In this document: one piece after another, positions 7,701 to 16,210 of the stretch
How positions within the stretch are numbered: position 1 is the first letter of the stretch
How the letters are laid out: each line of letters starts with the position of its first letter
From: Halorientalis persicus
GTDB taxonomy: Archaea; Halobacteriota; Halobacteria; Halobacteriales; Haloarculaceae
Direction of reading: 5' to 3'
NCBI RefSeq assembly: GCF_900110215.1
Contig: NZ_FOCX01000005.1
Coordinates: 124,001-188,000, forward strand
Length of the DNA: 64,000 nt
Translations under genes and position numbers: made by a program
Notes under the pieces: generated by a model
Told to the model about the DNA's origin: nothing
Databases searched by the model: none
What the model saw: only the letters and a program-made list of their open reading frames with translations

Positions 7701-9128
7701 ATGGCAACGCCCCTCCGTGTCCTCGCCGTCGACGACGATCCGGACTTCTGTGCGACCCTCTCGGACTCTCTCCAGCGGGAGGGTGACCAGTTCACGGTCG
7801 TGACGGCGACGCGTGCGAGTGACGCACTCGATCGACTCGACGACGGGGCGTTCGACTGTGTCGTCAGCGACTACGAGATGCCCGGGATGGACGGGTTGGA
7901 CTTTCTGGAGGCCGTCCGCGACCGGGACGAACGGTTACCCTTTATCCTGTTGACCGGGTCGGGCTCGGAATCGCTTGCGAGCAGGGCGCTCTCACGGGGG
8001 GTGACGGACTATCTGCCGAAATCGGGGTCCCGAGAGCAGTTCGAGATTCTCGCCAACCGCATCGAGACGGCCGTCGACTCCTATCAGACCCGGGAGTTGC
8101 TCGAACGCGAGCGCGAGCGATACCGGGCGTTCCTGGAGCAGTCGACCGACCTGATCGCCGTCGTCGACGCGACCGGCGAGTTCCAGTACGTCAGCCAGGC
8201 CTGGAACCGACACATGGGGTACGAACCCGCCGCTCTGGAGGGCCGCAACGCCTTCGACCTGATGGACGACGACCACGCCGACGCCGTCTGGAGCGAGTTC
8301 GTCGAGGCGGTCACGAACCCCAACCAGGCCCACACGGCCGTGTTCAAGTTCAGACACGCCGACGGCTCCTGGCGCTGGCTCGAAGCCGTCGGGAACAACC
8401 AGTTCCACAACCCACGGATCGAGGGGTTCGTCGTCAACGTCCGGGACGTGACTGGCCGGAAAGAGCGAGAGCGCAAACTCGAACAGCAAAACGAGCGCCT
8501 CGCACAGTTCGCCAGTGTCGTCTCCCACGACCTCCGGAACCCACTGAACGTACTCTCGGGTCGGCTCGAACTGGCCGCCGAGACCGGCGACGAGGACCAC
8601 TTCGAGGTGGCACAGGACACGCTGGACCGGATGGAGGCGATGATCGAGGACCTTCTCGGACTCGCACGCGACGGGCAGTTCGTCGAGGAGACCGAACCGG
8701 TGGCGCTCCCGGACCTGCTGGCCCGCTGTCGCGAGACCGTCGACGCAGACGGATTCTCGCTGTCCGTCGAGACGGACGCGACGGTCGTCGCCGATCCCAG
8801 TCGCCTCCGACGGCTGTTCGAGAACCTCGTCCGAAATTCTGTGGAGCACGGCGATCCGAGCGTGACCGTCAGCGTGGGCTCGTTGCCCGACGGGTTCTAC
8901 GTCGAAGACGACGGCCCCGGCATTCCCCAGAACGACCACGACCGCGTGTTCGAGATCGGCTACACGACCGCCCCGGAGGGGACCGGTCTCGGCCTGGCCA
9001 TCGTCGAGAGTATCGCCGAGGCCCACGGCTGGTCGATCCACGTCACGGACGGCGCGTCCGGTGGCACTCGCTTCGAGGTGACCGGCGTCGAAACCGCCCA
9101 GTCCCCCGACGTTCGACGCTGTCGGTGA
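7701..9128 (+). CDS. hybrid response-regulator / PAS / histidine kinase
   Basis: 475 residues. Receiver domain at about 5-120 has the acidic pair VDDDPD, phospho-acceptor Asp57 (VVSDYEMPG) and Lys107. A PAS domain covers about 143-255. HisKA has His276 in SVVSHDLRNPLN, followed by a HATPase_c domain with the N box (LFENLVRNSVEHG), G1 (VEDDGPGIP) and G2 (GTGLGLAI). The receiver-first order is typical of cytosolic haloarchaeal kinases. No membrane segment is present, so it probably senses an internal signal through PAS. No cognate regulator is adjacent. Confidence 0.9.
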   Translation: MATPLRVLAVDDDPDFCATLSDSLQREGDQFTVVTATRASDALDRLDDGAFDCVVSDYEMPGMDGLDFLEAVRDRDERLPFILLTGSGSESLASRALSRGVTDYLPKSGSREQFEILANRIETAVDSYQTRELLERERERYRAFLEQSTDLIAVVDATGEFQYVSQAWNRHMGYEPAALEGRNAFDLMDDDHADAVWSEFVEAVTNPNQAHTAVFKFRHADGSWRWLEAVGNNQFHNPRIEGFVVNVRDVTGRKERERKLEQQNERLAQFASVVSHDLRNPLNVLSGRLELAAETGDEDHFEVAQDTLDRMEAMIEDLLGLARDGQFVEETEPVALPDLLARCRETVDADGFSLSVETDATVVADPSRLRRLFENLVRNSVEHGDPSVTVSVGSLPDGFYVEDDGPGIPQNDHDRVFEIGYTTAPEGTGLGLAIVESIAEAHGWSIHVTDGASGGTRFEVTGVETAQSPDVRRCR

Positions 9129-12020
9129 CTACCCCTTGATGTTACAGACCGGGTAGGTCCGGGCGACCTTGTCGCCGATGCCCAGCGCGTCCGAGACCCG
9201 GACGACCTCGTCTACGTCCTTGTAGACGCCGGGGGCTTCCTCGGCGATGGTTGCACCCGACTGGGCCTTGACGTAGATCTCGTTCTGTTCGCGGAGGTCG
9301 TCGCGCACGTCCTCGCCCCAGAACTCGTTTTTGGCCTGCGTGCGGCTCATCAGGCGGCCCGCCCCGTGAGCCGTCGAGCCGAACGTCTCCGCCAGTGACC
9401 GCTCGCCGCCCCGGAGGACGTAACTCCCCGCGCCCATGCTTCCGGGGATGATGATGGGCTGGCCCACGTCCTGATAGGCCGCCGGAACCTCGGGCCGACC
9501 GGCCGGGAACGCCCGCGTCGCGCCCTTCCGGTGGACGAACAACTCGCGTTCTTCGCCACCGTCCACCGTGTGGACCTCCTTCTTTCCGATGTTGTGGGCC
9601 ACGTCGTACAGCAGGTCCATCTCCATCTCTCGCCAGTCGCGGTCGAACACGCGCTCGAACACCTGCCGCGTGCGGTGCATGATGAGCTGGCGGTTGACCC
9701 ACGCGAAGTTGATCGCCGCACACATCGCCTCGTAGTAGTCCTCGGCCAGTTGCGAGCCCGCCGGCGCGGCCGCGAGTTCCTTGTCCGGAAGCTGGTTCAG
9801 CAGTCCCTGATGGGCCTGCTCGATGTCGCGCAGGTAGTCCGTACAGATCTGGTGACCCAGCCCGCGCGAGCCACAGTGGATCAGGACGACGATCTGGTCC
9901 TCCTGTAGGCCGAAGGCCTCGCCCACGTCCTCGCGGAACACGTCGGTGACCCGCTGGACTTCGAGGAAGTGGTTGCCCGACCCCAGCGACCCGACCTGGT
10001 TGGCCCCGCGGTCCTTGGCCTTCTTCGAGACCTTGTCGGCGTTGGCTTCCGATCTGACCCCCTCGTCCTCGCAGTGAGTCAGGTCGTCCTCGACGGCCCA
10101 CCCCTCTTCGAGCGCCCAGTCCATCCCGCGTTCGAGGATCGCCTCGATGCCGTCGCCGTCGGTCTGGACCACGCCCCCCCCGCCCAGCCCCGACGGGATG
10201 TTGCTGAACAGGTTCTCGACGAGTTCCTCCTCACGGCCCTGCAGGTCGTCGTAGGTCAGGTTCGTCCGCATCATCCGGACGCCGCAGTTGGAGACGACGA
10301 ACTGGTCGGCCAGGAAGTTGTGTGCCTCGTGTTCGACGCCGAGGTCGTAGACTGGTTTTTCGCCGACCTCTGTGATCGATTCGATCTCGGTGGTGATGGT
10401 GAGATCGTCGCCGGTATCGACCGACTCACAGAACTCGTCGAAGCCCGGGAAGTCCTTTCCTGGCCTCGGTCGTCCGTCCCGTCCGCTCCAGATACTACGT
10501 TCGATGAAGCGGCCGTTTATGTCGAATTTCGATTTGACTTTCTCAACGGATGTACCGCCGTCGGCGAGTGTCTTCGCCTCGTCGGCGATGCGTGCTCGGT
10601 GTTCACGTTCGCGCTCTTTCGTTTTCAGGTACTGGATCGCCTTCACCGCCCGTCGTCGCTTCTCGTAGTTGTACGTGTATCCGACTCGTGAGTAAAATCG
10701 GATGAGGTTCTTCGAGTCGTTCTTGACACCGAGGCGGAGACGGACAGTGTCGTGGTCCGCATTGGACTCGGTCTCGAACTCTTCGAGTCCGTTCGTCTCG
10801 ATTCCGAGACGTGAGAGGAACGCACGCAGATCCTCGAAGAACTCGCGTCCGGCCTCGACAGTCTCTGTGGTCCGAGTCTGAGAGACCTTCGGACAGTAGA
10901 GGTTCTTGTCGTGTTGGGCGGCCGGGGCGTTCATCTCCGCACCGAAGTACGCACGGAAGTAGAGCGCCTGCTGCCAGTCGGTGAGCCGGTCGAAGTAGTC
11001 CGGCGTCGCAAATCCGGCGGAGACTTTCGGCCCGTCGGGAACGCCGAGTTCGATCAGCAGGCGTCGAAACGCTTTCGACGTGGTCTTGAAACTGTACTCG
11101 GTCGTCTCGAACTCGTTCCCACCGACATCGTGGTTCCGGTCTCGAGTGTAGATTTTCGACGGCTTGAACCCGACTTTCTCGATGTCTTCGCGGATCCGTT
11201 CGAGGTCGTCCGGTTCTCCGTAGAACCACATCTGCCCCTCACCGCCGAGCGAGCCGTCACCAACGTGATAGCCGATGATCTTGAGCAGTCGGTGAAACGT
11301 CTCGTCGGTCGATTTCAGGGGTAGCACGTCGCGTTTTTCGAGGACACGCCGGAGTTGCGGGTTTGCGTCGGCGAAGTCATCCTCTGAGAGGACGACGAAC
11401 TCGTCCGGCGTCTCGTATTCGATGCCCCGGAACGGCTGGACCTCAACCTCGCCACCGACTTCGAGATCGGCCAGATCGACCATCCCGCCAGGCGTCCGGA
11501 ACGGATGATCGGCCGTCGCTTGGATCTTTTCGCCTGTTGTTGTTTCGACTTCGTAGACCGTTTTCTCTCCCGATTCGGTGAACAACTGGATAGCGGAGTC
11601 CGTCAATTCCTCGCCAGCGACCATCGCTCGTTCGGTCTCGAACTTGTCTTCCAGCGATCCAATTTCCGTTCGCCGACCGAACGAGAGTCTAACCTCGGAA
11701 TCGCCCGGAATACAGTTGATGTCGTAGCCGATCGCGCCGGGCGAGATACAGCCCTCCTCTGCGTCGATGCCGGCGACGCCGCCGACGGGGAAGCCGTAGC
11801 CCTGGTGGCCGTCCGGCATACAGATGGCGTGTTTCCGGACGCCGGGGAGATGCGCCGAGTTCTTGAGTTGCTGGAGGGTCTTGTCCTGCTGGATCTCCTC
11901 CAGCAAGGCCTCGCTGGCCAGCACGCGAGCGGGAGCGTTCATCCCGCCTTCCTGTGGGATCTCCCAGACGTAGTCCCGTACCTTTTCGAGGGTGATGCCG
12001 TCGGCGTCGAAGGTGGTCAT
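9129..12020 (-). CDS. rtcB: RNA-splicing ligase RtcB with intein
   Basis: 963-residue precursor. RtcB joins 2',3'-cyclic-phosphate and 5'-OH RNA ends with GTP and Mn2+ (tRNA-intron splicing, RNA repair). The exteins (1-102 and 579-963, together 487 residues) cover the normal family length: CMPDGHQGYG near residue 67, GYDINC/GVR, VLIHCGSRGLGHQ, AHNIGKK, the RKGATRAFPAG guanylation-region loop, GSMGAGSYVL and the C-terminal VARTYPVCNIKG. A 476-residue intein splits the protein immediately before the Cys that is normally an active-site metal ligand. The ATG at 12020 gives the family N-terminus; a TATA element lies about 31 bases upstream. Archease is encoded two genes upstream. Confidence 0.95.
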   Translation of the reverse strand: MTTFDADGITLEKVRDYVWEIPQEGGMNAPARVLASEALLEEIQQDKTLQQLKNSAHLPGVRKHAICMPDGHQGYGFPVGGVAGIDAEEGCISPGAIGYDINCIPGDSEVRLSFGRRTEIGSLEDKFETERAMVAGEELTDSAIQLFTESGEKTVYEVETTTGEKIQATADHPFRTPGGMVDLADLEVGGEVEVQPFRGIEYETPDEFVVLSEDDFADANPQLRRVLEKRDVLPLKSTDETFHRLLKIIGYHVGDGSLGGEGQMWFYGEPDDLERIREDIEKVGFKPSKIYTRDRNHDVGGNEFETTEYSFKTTSKAFRRLLIELGVPDGPKVSAGFATPDYFDRLTDWQQALYFRAYFGAEMNAPAAQHDKNLYCPKVSQTRTTETVEAGREFFEDLRAFLSRLGIETNGLEEFETESNADHDTVRLRLGVKNDSKNLIRFYSRVGYTYNYEKRRRAVKAIQYLKTKEREREHRARIADEAKTLADGGTSVEKVKSKFDINGRFIERSIWSGRDGRPRPGKDFPGFDEFCESVDTGDDLTITTEIESITEVGEKPVYDLGVEHEAHNFLADQFVVSNCGVRMMRTNLTYDDLQGREEELVENLFSNIPSGLGGGGVVQTDGDGIEAILERGMDWALEEGWAVEDDLTHCEDEGVRSEANADKVSKKAKDRGANQVGSLGSGNHFLEVQRVTDVFREDVGEAFGLQEDQIVVLIHCGSRGLGHQICTDYLRDIEQAHQGLLNQLPDKELAAAPAGSQLAEDYYEAMCAAINFAWVNRQLIMHRTRQVFERVFDRDWREMEMDLLYDVAHNIGKKEVHTVDGGEERELFVHRKGATRAFPAGRPEVPAAYQDVGQPIIIPGSMGAGSYVLRGGERSLAETFGSTAHGAGRLMSRTQAKNEFWGEDVRDDLREQNEIYVKAQSGATIAEEAPGVYKDVDEVVRVSDALGIGDKVARTYPVCNIKG
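10287..11714 (-). mobile_element. intein with LAGLIDADG-type homing endonuclease inside rtcB
   Basis: 476 residues from Cys103 (CIPGDSEV, block A) to Asn578. Block B is GEKIQATADHPFRT (TADH at intein residues 67-70). The endonuclease has one clear motif, LKIIGYHVGDGSLGG (145-158), and a second, weaker one, ALYFRAYFGAEM (250-261), in which the usual acidic-Gly ending reads A-E-M. Blocks F and G are VYDLGVEHEAHNFLADQFVVSN. The +1 residue is the catalytic RtcB Cys. The residue before the terminal Asn is Ser, not the usual His. The splice points follow from the GYDIN|C and SN|CGVR extein junctions. Confidence 0.93.
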
Positions 12021-12046
12021 ACAAGACGGTGCGACGCCGAGGGCGG

Positions 12047-12055
12047 AATATATTT
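12047..12055 (-). promoter_or_regulatory. TATA element of rtcB
   Basis: Minus-strand AAATATATT in the 52-base gap between the DoxX-like gene and rtcB, about 31 bases upstream of the rtcB ATG. It suggests rtcB has its own promoter in addition to any read-through from the archease group. Confidence 0.55.
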
Positions 12056-12072
12056 CGACTGTCCGGCGTCGA

Positions 12073-13185
12073 TCAGTCCTCCGCGACCTTCCGCTCGCCC
12101 AACGAGGGGCGGCCGGCTTCCGAGTCGGCATCGGCCAGGGCGCGGTCGAGCGCGAGCGGGCCGCTCCCCATCACGAACACGGCCGAGGCCAGTCCGAACA
12201 TCGTGATGTGGGCGAGGATCGGGTCGTCAGGGATGCCAAAGAGCGTGAGGGTGAAGACGACGAACGCGGCGGCCGCGACGCCGCGGGTCAACAGGCCGGC
12301 GATCAGGAGGACACCGAGGGCGATCTCGGCCAGGCCAGCCCCGAGGACCCACGCGCCCGGATCGACCGGGATCACGGCCGTCAGGTCGTACTTCGCGACG
12401 ACGCCGAGGGTCCGGCCCGGCTGGAGGAGTTTCTCGACGAGTCCCAGGTAGACGAACACGACGCCGAGGCCGATCCGGATGACCGTCGGCGCGTAGCGCG
12501 TGTACGGTTCGATCAGGGCCCGGAACCGCTCGGCGACCCGGTGGACTGGATCGACGCGGCCGTAGTAGGTCCCCGGCGCGCTCGCGATGGCACCGAGCAG
12601 ATGGTCGGCACTGGGTCGCCCGCCACCGAGGAGGACGACGGCCAGCAGTCCCGGGACGTACTCCATCGCCAGCAGGAGTTCCGGCCAGCGGGCCAGGCCA
12701 GCGAGGTAGGCCACGAGCGCGACGGCCGCCACCGCCCGCGTCGCCAGCCCGAACAGCAACAGAAAGCCCAGGCCGAGCAGGAGGAGCCTCGGTTGGCCGT
12801 CGACGGCCGGGCTGAAGTAGTACCCCGCAAAGCCCGCACCGACCAGCGGCAGGCCCATGCTGAGCCGGAGCATCCACGGGACCAGGACGTCGTACTCGGC
12901 GAGGGTCTCCCGGAGAACGTCCAGATCGGGGATCGTCGGTCGTACCCAGACGTAGCCCAGCAAGCCCACCGCGCCGAGCAGTGCCGTTCCGCCGAACAGG
13001 ACGGCGTTGGTCGGTTCCGAGAGGACCTGCGCCGCGAACTCGATGGGATCGGTCGGCGTTCCGTCACCATCGGCGACGTACTTGACGTGTGCTCGCGTGG
13101 GGCGGCTCCCCAGGACTGCCACACAGAGCGCGCCACAGAACGCGAGTGCGCCTGCGAGCAGCGACGAGCGTGTTCCGGAGGTCAC
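12073..13185 (-). CDS. DoxX-like integral membrane protein
   Basis: 370 residues with an N-terminal signal-like helix and about nine further hydrophobic helices. The second half holds the DoxX-like four-helix pattern (VIRIGLGVVFVYLGLVEKLLQP ... LGAGLAEIALGVLLIAGLLTRGVA). The start is GTG. The function is unclear; DoxX-like proteins are often linked to redox or respiratory membrane modules. It sits 42 bases downstream of archease and 52 bases upstream of rtcB on the same strand. Confidence 0.75.
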   Translation of the reverse strand: MTSGTRSSLLAGALAFCGALCVAVLGSRPTRAHVKYVADGDGTPTDPIEFAAQVLSEPTNAVLFGGTALLGAVGLLGYVWVRPTIPDLDVLRETLAEYDVLVPWMLRLSMGLPLVGAGFAGYYFSPAVDGQPRLLLLGLGFLLLFGLATRAVAAVALVAYLAGLARWPELLLAMEYVPGLLAVVLLGGGRPSADHLLGAIASAPGTYYGRVDPVHRVAERFRALIEPYTRYAPTVIRIGLGVVFVYLGLVEKLLQPGRTLGVVAKYDLTAVIPVDPGAWVLGAGLAEIALGVLLIAGLLTRGVAAAAFVVFTLTLFGIPDDPILAHITMFGLASAVFVMGSGPLALDRALADADSEAGRPSLGERKVAED

Positions 13186-13227
13186 AGCCGAGCTAGTGGA
13201 CCGAACGGGGTAAACCTCGCCATCCCA

Positions 13228-13650
13228 TCAGACGTCGAAGACGACGTAGGCGCGCCAGCCCTCGTCGGTCGGTTCCAGCGCCATCTCGGAGTAGGTGACG
13301 GCCTTCACGTCCCGGGCGTCGACCGCCGACAGCGGGACGCCCCGGGCTGTGGCCTCGCAGAGCCATTCCCCGTCTCCGTCGTCGGCTTCGGAGACCGACG
13401 CCTCGTGGTCGACCGGGAGGACGCCGCGCACGTCGCGCTCGTAGATCAGTTCGTCCAGATAGTCGAACAGTAACGCTTCCCGGTTCTCGGCGCGGACGTC
13501 GAGGTCGAATCGGTCGCCCTCTCCCGCCGGGACCTCGTCACACATCGCGGCCGTGAGGCCGTCGGCGACGGCCGCGAACACAGCATCGAGGGTCCCGCCG
13601 GACGCCTCGACGGCCACGTCGGCCGTGTGCTCCCGAAGCTGGTATCCCAT
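13228..13650 (-). CDS. archease
   Basis: 140 residues. The signature YQLREHTADVAVEASG at the N-terminus, a second acidic patch (ALLFDYLDELIYERD) and the C-terminal AVTYSEMALEPTDEGWRAYVVFDV identify archease, the protein cofactor that speeds RtcB guanylation and turnover. The metal-binding Asp in HTAD is present. The ATG at 13650 overlaps the upstream DUF502 stop as ATGA, indicating translational coupling; an in-frame GTG one codon earlier is less likely. RtcB is two genes downstream on the same strand. Confidence 0.93.
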   Translation of the reverse strand: MGYQLREHTADVAVEASGGTLDAVFAAVADGLTAAMCDEVPAGEGDRFDLDVRAENREALLFDYLDELIYERDVRGVLPVDHEASVSEADDGDGEWLCEATARGVPLSAVDARDVKAVTYSEMALEPTDEGWRAYVVFDV

Positions 13651-14363
13651 CACTCGCCCTCCGTCGCGGTGCCGACACTATCGGCCACAGCGGCATCCTC
13701 GGTCTCGTCGACGGCGACGCCGCTGGTCACGATGGACTGCACGCCTTCCTCGACGCTCATGTCGACGTCACAGACCCGCTCGATCGGGACGTGGATGACG
13801 TGCCCGCCCATCACCGGGTTGGGGGCCATCGGCAGGTACAGTGTCGTCATCTCCCCGTTGCCGGTCGCGGTTTCGATGACTTCGGGCGTGTCGGCCGTGA
13901 CGAACGCCAGTGCATAAGAGTTCTCGTCGGGAAACTCCACGAGTTTCACGTCCTGGAAGCTCTCGGTGTCGCTGTTCATCAGCAGTTCGCTCATCTCGTC
14001 GACGCTCCGGTACAGTGATCCCACGCCGGGGATGCGGGAGATGACCTGCGTGACCGACCGATCGATGGTGCCGTTGGCTGGACTCAGTTCGGCGACGAGC
14101 CCGACGAACAGGATCGAAACCAGCGCGACCGCCAGCACGAACCCTTCGATAACTAACTCGGGGAGTTGCTCGGTTCCGAACGTCGCGTTGACCACTCCCA
14201 CGAACGGGTTGACCGTGTTGGTGAGGAAGTTCACCGCGAATCCCAGCACCAGCAGTGTCACGATCAGCGGAATCGTCACAGCGAAGCCGGTGAGGAAGGC
14301 GCTCCTGAGACGCTGGCGCGGCGACACCCGCTCGATCCCGTCGACCTCTGGAGACAGCCGCAT
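13650..14363 (-). CDS. DUF502 family membrane protein
   Basis: 237 residues. Two N-terminal transmembrane helices (about 24-50 and 74-96) precede the conserved DUF502 core: IPGVGSLYRSVDEMSELL, FQDVKLVEFP, YALAFVTAD, TLYLPMAPNPVMGGHVIHVPIERV. The function is unknown; plant relatives (COV-like) are also membrane proteins. The chosen ATG begins MRLSPEVDGIE directly before the first helix. It is coupled to archease by an ATGA overlap. Confidence 0.85.
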   Translation of the reverse strand: MRLSPEVDGIERVSPRQRLRSAFLTGFAVTIPLIVTLLVLGFAVNFLTNTVNPFVGVVNATFGTEQLPELVIEGFVLAVALVSILFVGLVAELSPANGTIDRSVTQVISRIPGVGSLYRSVDEMSELLMNSDTESFQDVKLVEFPDENSYALAFVTADTPEVIETATGNGEMTTLYLPMAPNPVMGGHVIHVPIERVCDVDMSVEEGVQSIVTSGVAVDETEDAAVADSVGTATEGE

Positions 14364-14442
14364 ATCAGGGACGACGACACTGTGCCGAAAAACCGTTGTG
14401 GCCTGCGGTCGGCCCCCTCGTCGCACCTCTCTGCCGGTGGAA

Positions 14443-14448
14443 TTATAG
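14443..14448 (+). promoter_or_regulatory. TATA element of the GNAT gene
   Basis: TTATAG 28 bases upstream of the GTG start at 14473. Confidence 0.55.
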
Positions 14449-14472
14449 TGGTCTACACGCTACACGGGGGTA

Positions 14473-14961
14473 GTGAGCGCCACAGTCGAGAGTCGGGTCG
14501 TGGACGCCGGGGAGGACGCCTACGTAGACGATGCCTGGGCGCTGAAAGAGTCTATCCGCCAGGAGGAGGGCGTCCTCCGCCAGCGTCGCGGCTTCTTCAG
14601 GGACGCCTACCGGCGGTCGACGGTCTATCTCTTCCTGGAGAGCGGCCCCGTCGACACCGAACGGTTGGTCGGCTTCGCCGCCGTCCGCCGCGACGGCTAC
14701 ATCCTGTTTCTGGCCGTCGCCGACGGCTACCGCGGCGAAGGCTTCGGCGAACGCCTGATCGCCCGCGTCGCCGACGACCACTCCTCGGTCACCTGTCACG
14801 CCCGCACCACCAACGAACCCGCCATTGGCTTCTACCGCCACCTGGGTTTCGAGGTCAAACGCCGCATCGACAACTACTACGAGGACGGCGGCGACGCCTA
14901 CTACCTCAAACTCGGCACCGGCGGGGGAATCACCGAACGCCTGCAGCAACTGCTCTCCTGA
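14473..14961 (+). CDS. GNAT-family N-acetyltransferase
   Basis: 162 residues, GTG start placed by the TATA element 28 bases upstream (leaderless). The GNAT core shows a beta strand (LVGFAAVRRDGYILFLAV), the acetyl-CoA loop ADGYRGEGFGERLI (R/Q-x-x-G-x-G/A type) and the C-terminal NEPAIGFYRHLGFEVKRRIDNYY pattern seen in RimI-like enzymes. It probably acetylates an amine or protein N-terminus; the substrate is unknown. It precedes priS by 69 bases on the same strand. Confidence 0.88.
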   Translation: MSATVESRVVDAGEDAYVDDAWALKESIRQEEGVLRQRRGFFRDAYRRSTVYLFLESGPVDTERLVGFAAVRRDGYILFLAVADGYRGEGFGERLIARVADDHSSVTCHARTTNEPAIGFYRHLGFEVKRRIDNYYEDGGDAYYLKLGTGGGITERLQQLLS

Positions 14962-15030
14962 TGGGTCCCTGGCAGGGGACGCCGGTTTTGCAAACCCTTT
15001 TGCACTGCTCCCCGCAACGGGAGTGATAGC

Positions 15031-16209
15031 ATGGAGGAGCGAACCCGCGCGTATCTCCGGGGCCGGTTCGGCGACTACTACCGCCGGGCCGAGATCACGC
15101 CGCCGCCCGACGCCAACGAGCGCGAGTGGGGGTACATCCCCTGGACCTCGGGGCCCGGGACGACGATGGTCCGGCACAAGTCGCTGCTGGACCTGGGCGA
15201 CATCGAGGGCTTCCTCGAACGCGAGCGCCCGCGCCACGTCTACTTCTCGGCGGGCCGCTACGACGACCCCAGCGCGGGGTCGATGAGCGAGAAGACCTGG
15301 CGTTCCTCCGATCTCGTCTTCGACCTGGACGCCGACCACCTCCCCTCGGTGACGCTCGGCGAGGACTCCTACGCCGAGATGCTGGCAAAGTGCAAGGACG
15401 CCCTGTTGCGCCTGCTGGACTTTCTGGAGGACGACTTCGGCTTCGGGGACCTGACCGTCGCCTTCTCGGGTGGCCGAGGCTACCACGTTCACGTCCGCGA
15501 TCCGGGGGTTCGGGACCTCGAACGGGAGGCCCGGCGGGAAGTGGTGGACTACGTGCGCGGGATCGGGATGGAATTCGACGCCCTGATCGACGAGGAAGCG
15601 GTCGGCGGCGATGTCGGACGGAAGAGCCCGGCCCACAACGAGTATCTACCGACCGACGGCGGCTGGGGCCGGCGAATCCACGAGCGCCTGCTCGCCGAGT
15701 TCGAGGAGATCCGAGAGATGGACGAGGACGCGGCCATCGAGCGCCTCCAGGAGTACGACGGCGTGGGCGAGAAGAAGGCTCGCGCGGCCTGGACGATTGC
15801 ACAGGAGCGGTTCGTCGAGATCGAGCGGGGGAACCTCTCGGCCCATCCCGTCGTCAAGAACTTCGCCGAGCGGATCGCCGCGTCGGTCGTGGAGGAAGAC
15901 GACGCACCCATCGACGAACCGGTCACGACGGACACGAACCGGTTGATCCGCCTGCCCGGGACGCTCCACGGCGGGAGCGGACTGGAAGTCAAACGGATCG
16001 ACCGCGATGCGGTCGCGGAGTTCGATCCGCTGGTCGACGCGGTGCCCGAGACTTTCGTCGGTCACGAGATCACGGTGGAAGTGACAGAGGGCGGGCTGGT
16101 CGAGCTCCTGGGCGATAGTTTTACACTCTCGGAGGGAGAGCATTCCGTACCAGAGCACGTCGGCGTGTTCCTCATGGCCCGGGGGCGCGCCGAGAAGGGG
16201 CCGGAATAG
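15031..16209 (+). CDS. priS: DNA primase small (catalytic) subunit PriS
   Basis: 392 residues. The archaeo-eukaryotic primase catalytic subunit makes RNA/DNA primers with PriL. Metal-binding D-L-D is at 98-100 (LVFDLDADH), followed by FSGGRGYHVHV (about 146-155), a characteristic His motif, and the TNRLIRLPGTLHGGSGLEVK segment. The start follows a GGGAGTGAT Shine-Dalgarno-like stretch at 15019-15027. The stop is one base from the Gins51 start, so the two replication proteins are made from one operon. Confidence 0.96.
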   Translation: MEERTRAYLRGRFGDYYRRAEITPPPDANEREWGYIPWTSGPGTTMVRHKSLLDLGDIEGFLERERPRHVYFSAGRYDDPSAGSMSEKTWRSSDLVFDLDADHLPSVTLGEDSYAEMLAKCKDALLRLLDFLEDDFGFGDLTVAFSGGRGYHVHVRDPGVRDLEREARREVVDYVRGIGMEFDALIDEEAVGGDVGRKSPAHNEYLPTDGGWGRRIHERLLAEFEEIREMDEDAAIERLQEYDGVGEKKARAAWTIAQERFVEIERGNLSAHPVVKNFAERIAASVVEEDDAPIDEPVTTDTNRLIRLPGTLHGGSGLEVKRIDRDAVAEFDPLVDAVPETFVGHEITVEVTEGGLVELLGDSFTLSEGEHSVPEHVGVFLMARGRAEKGPE

Positions 16210-16210
16210 C

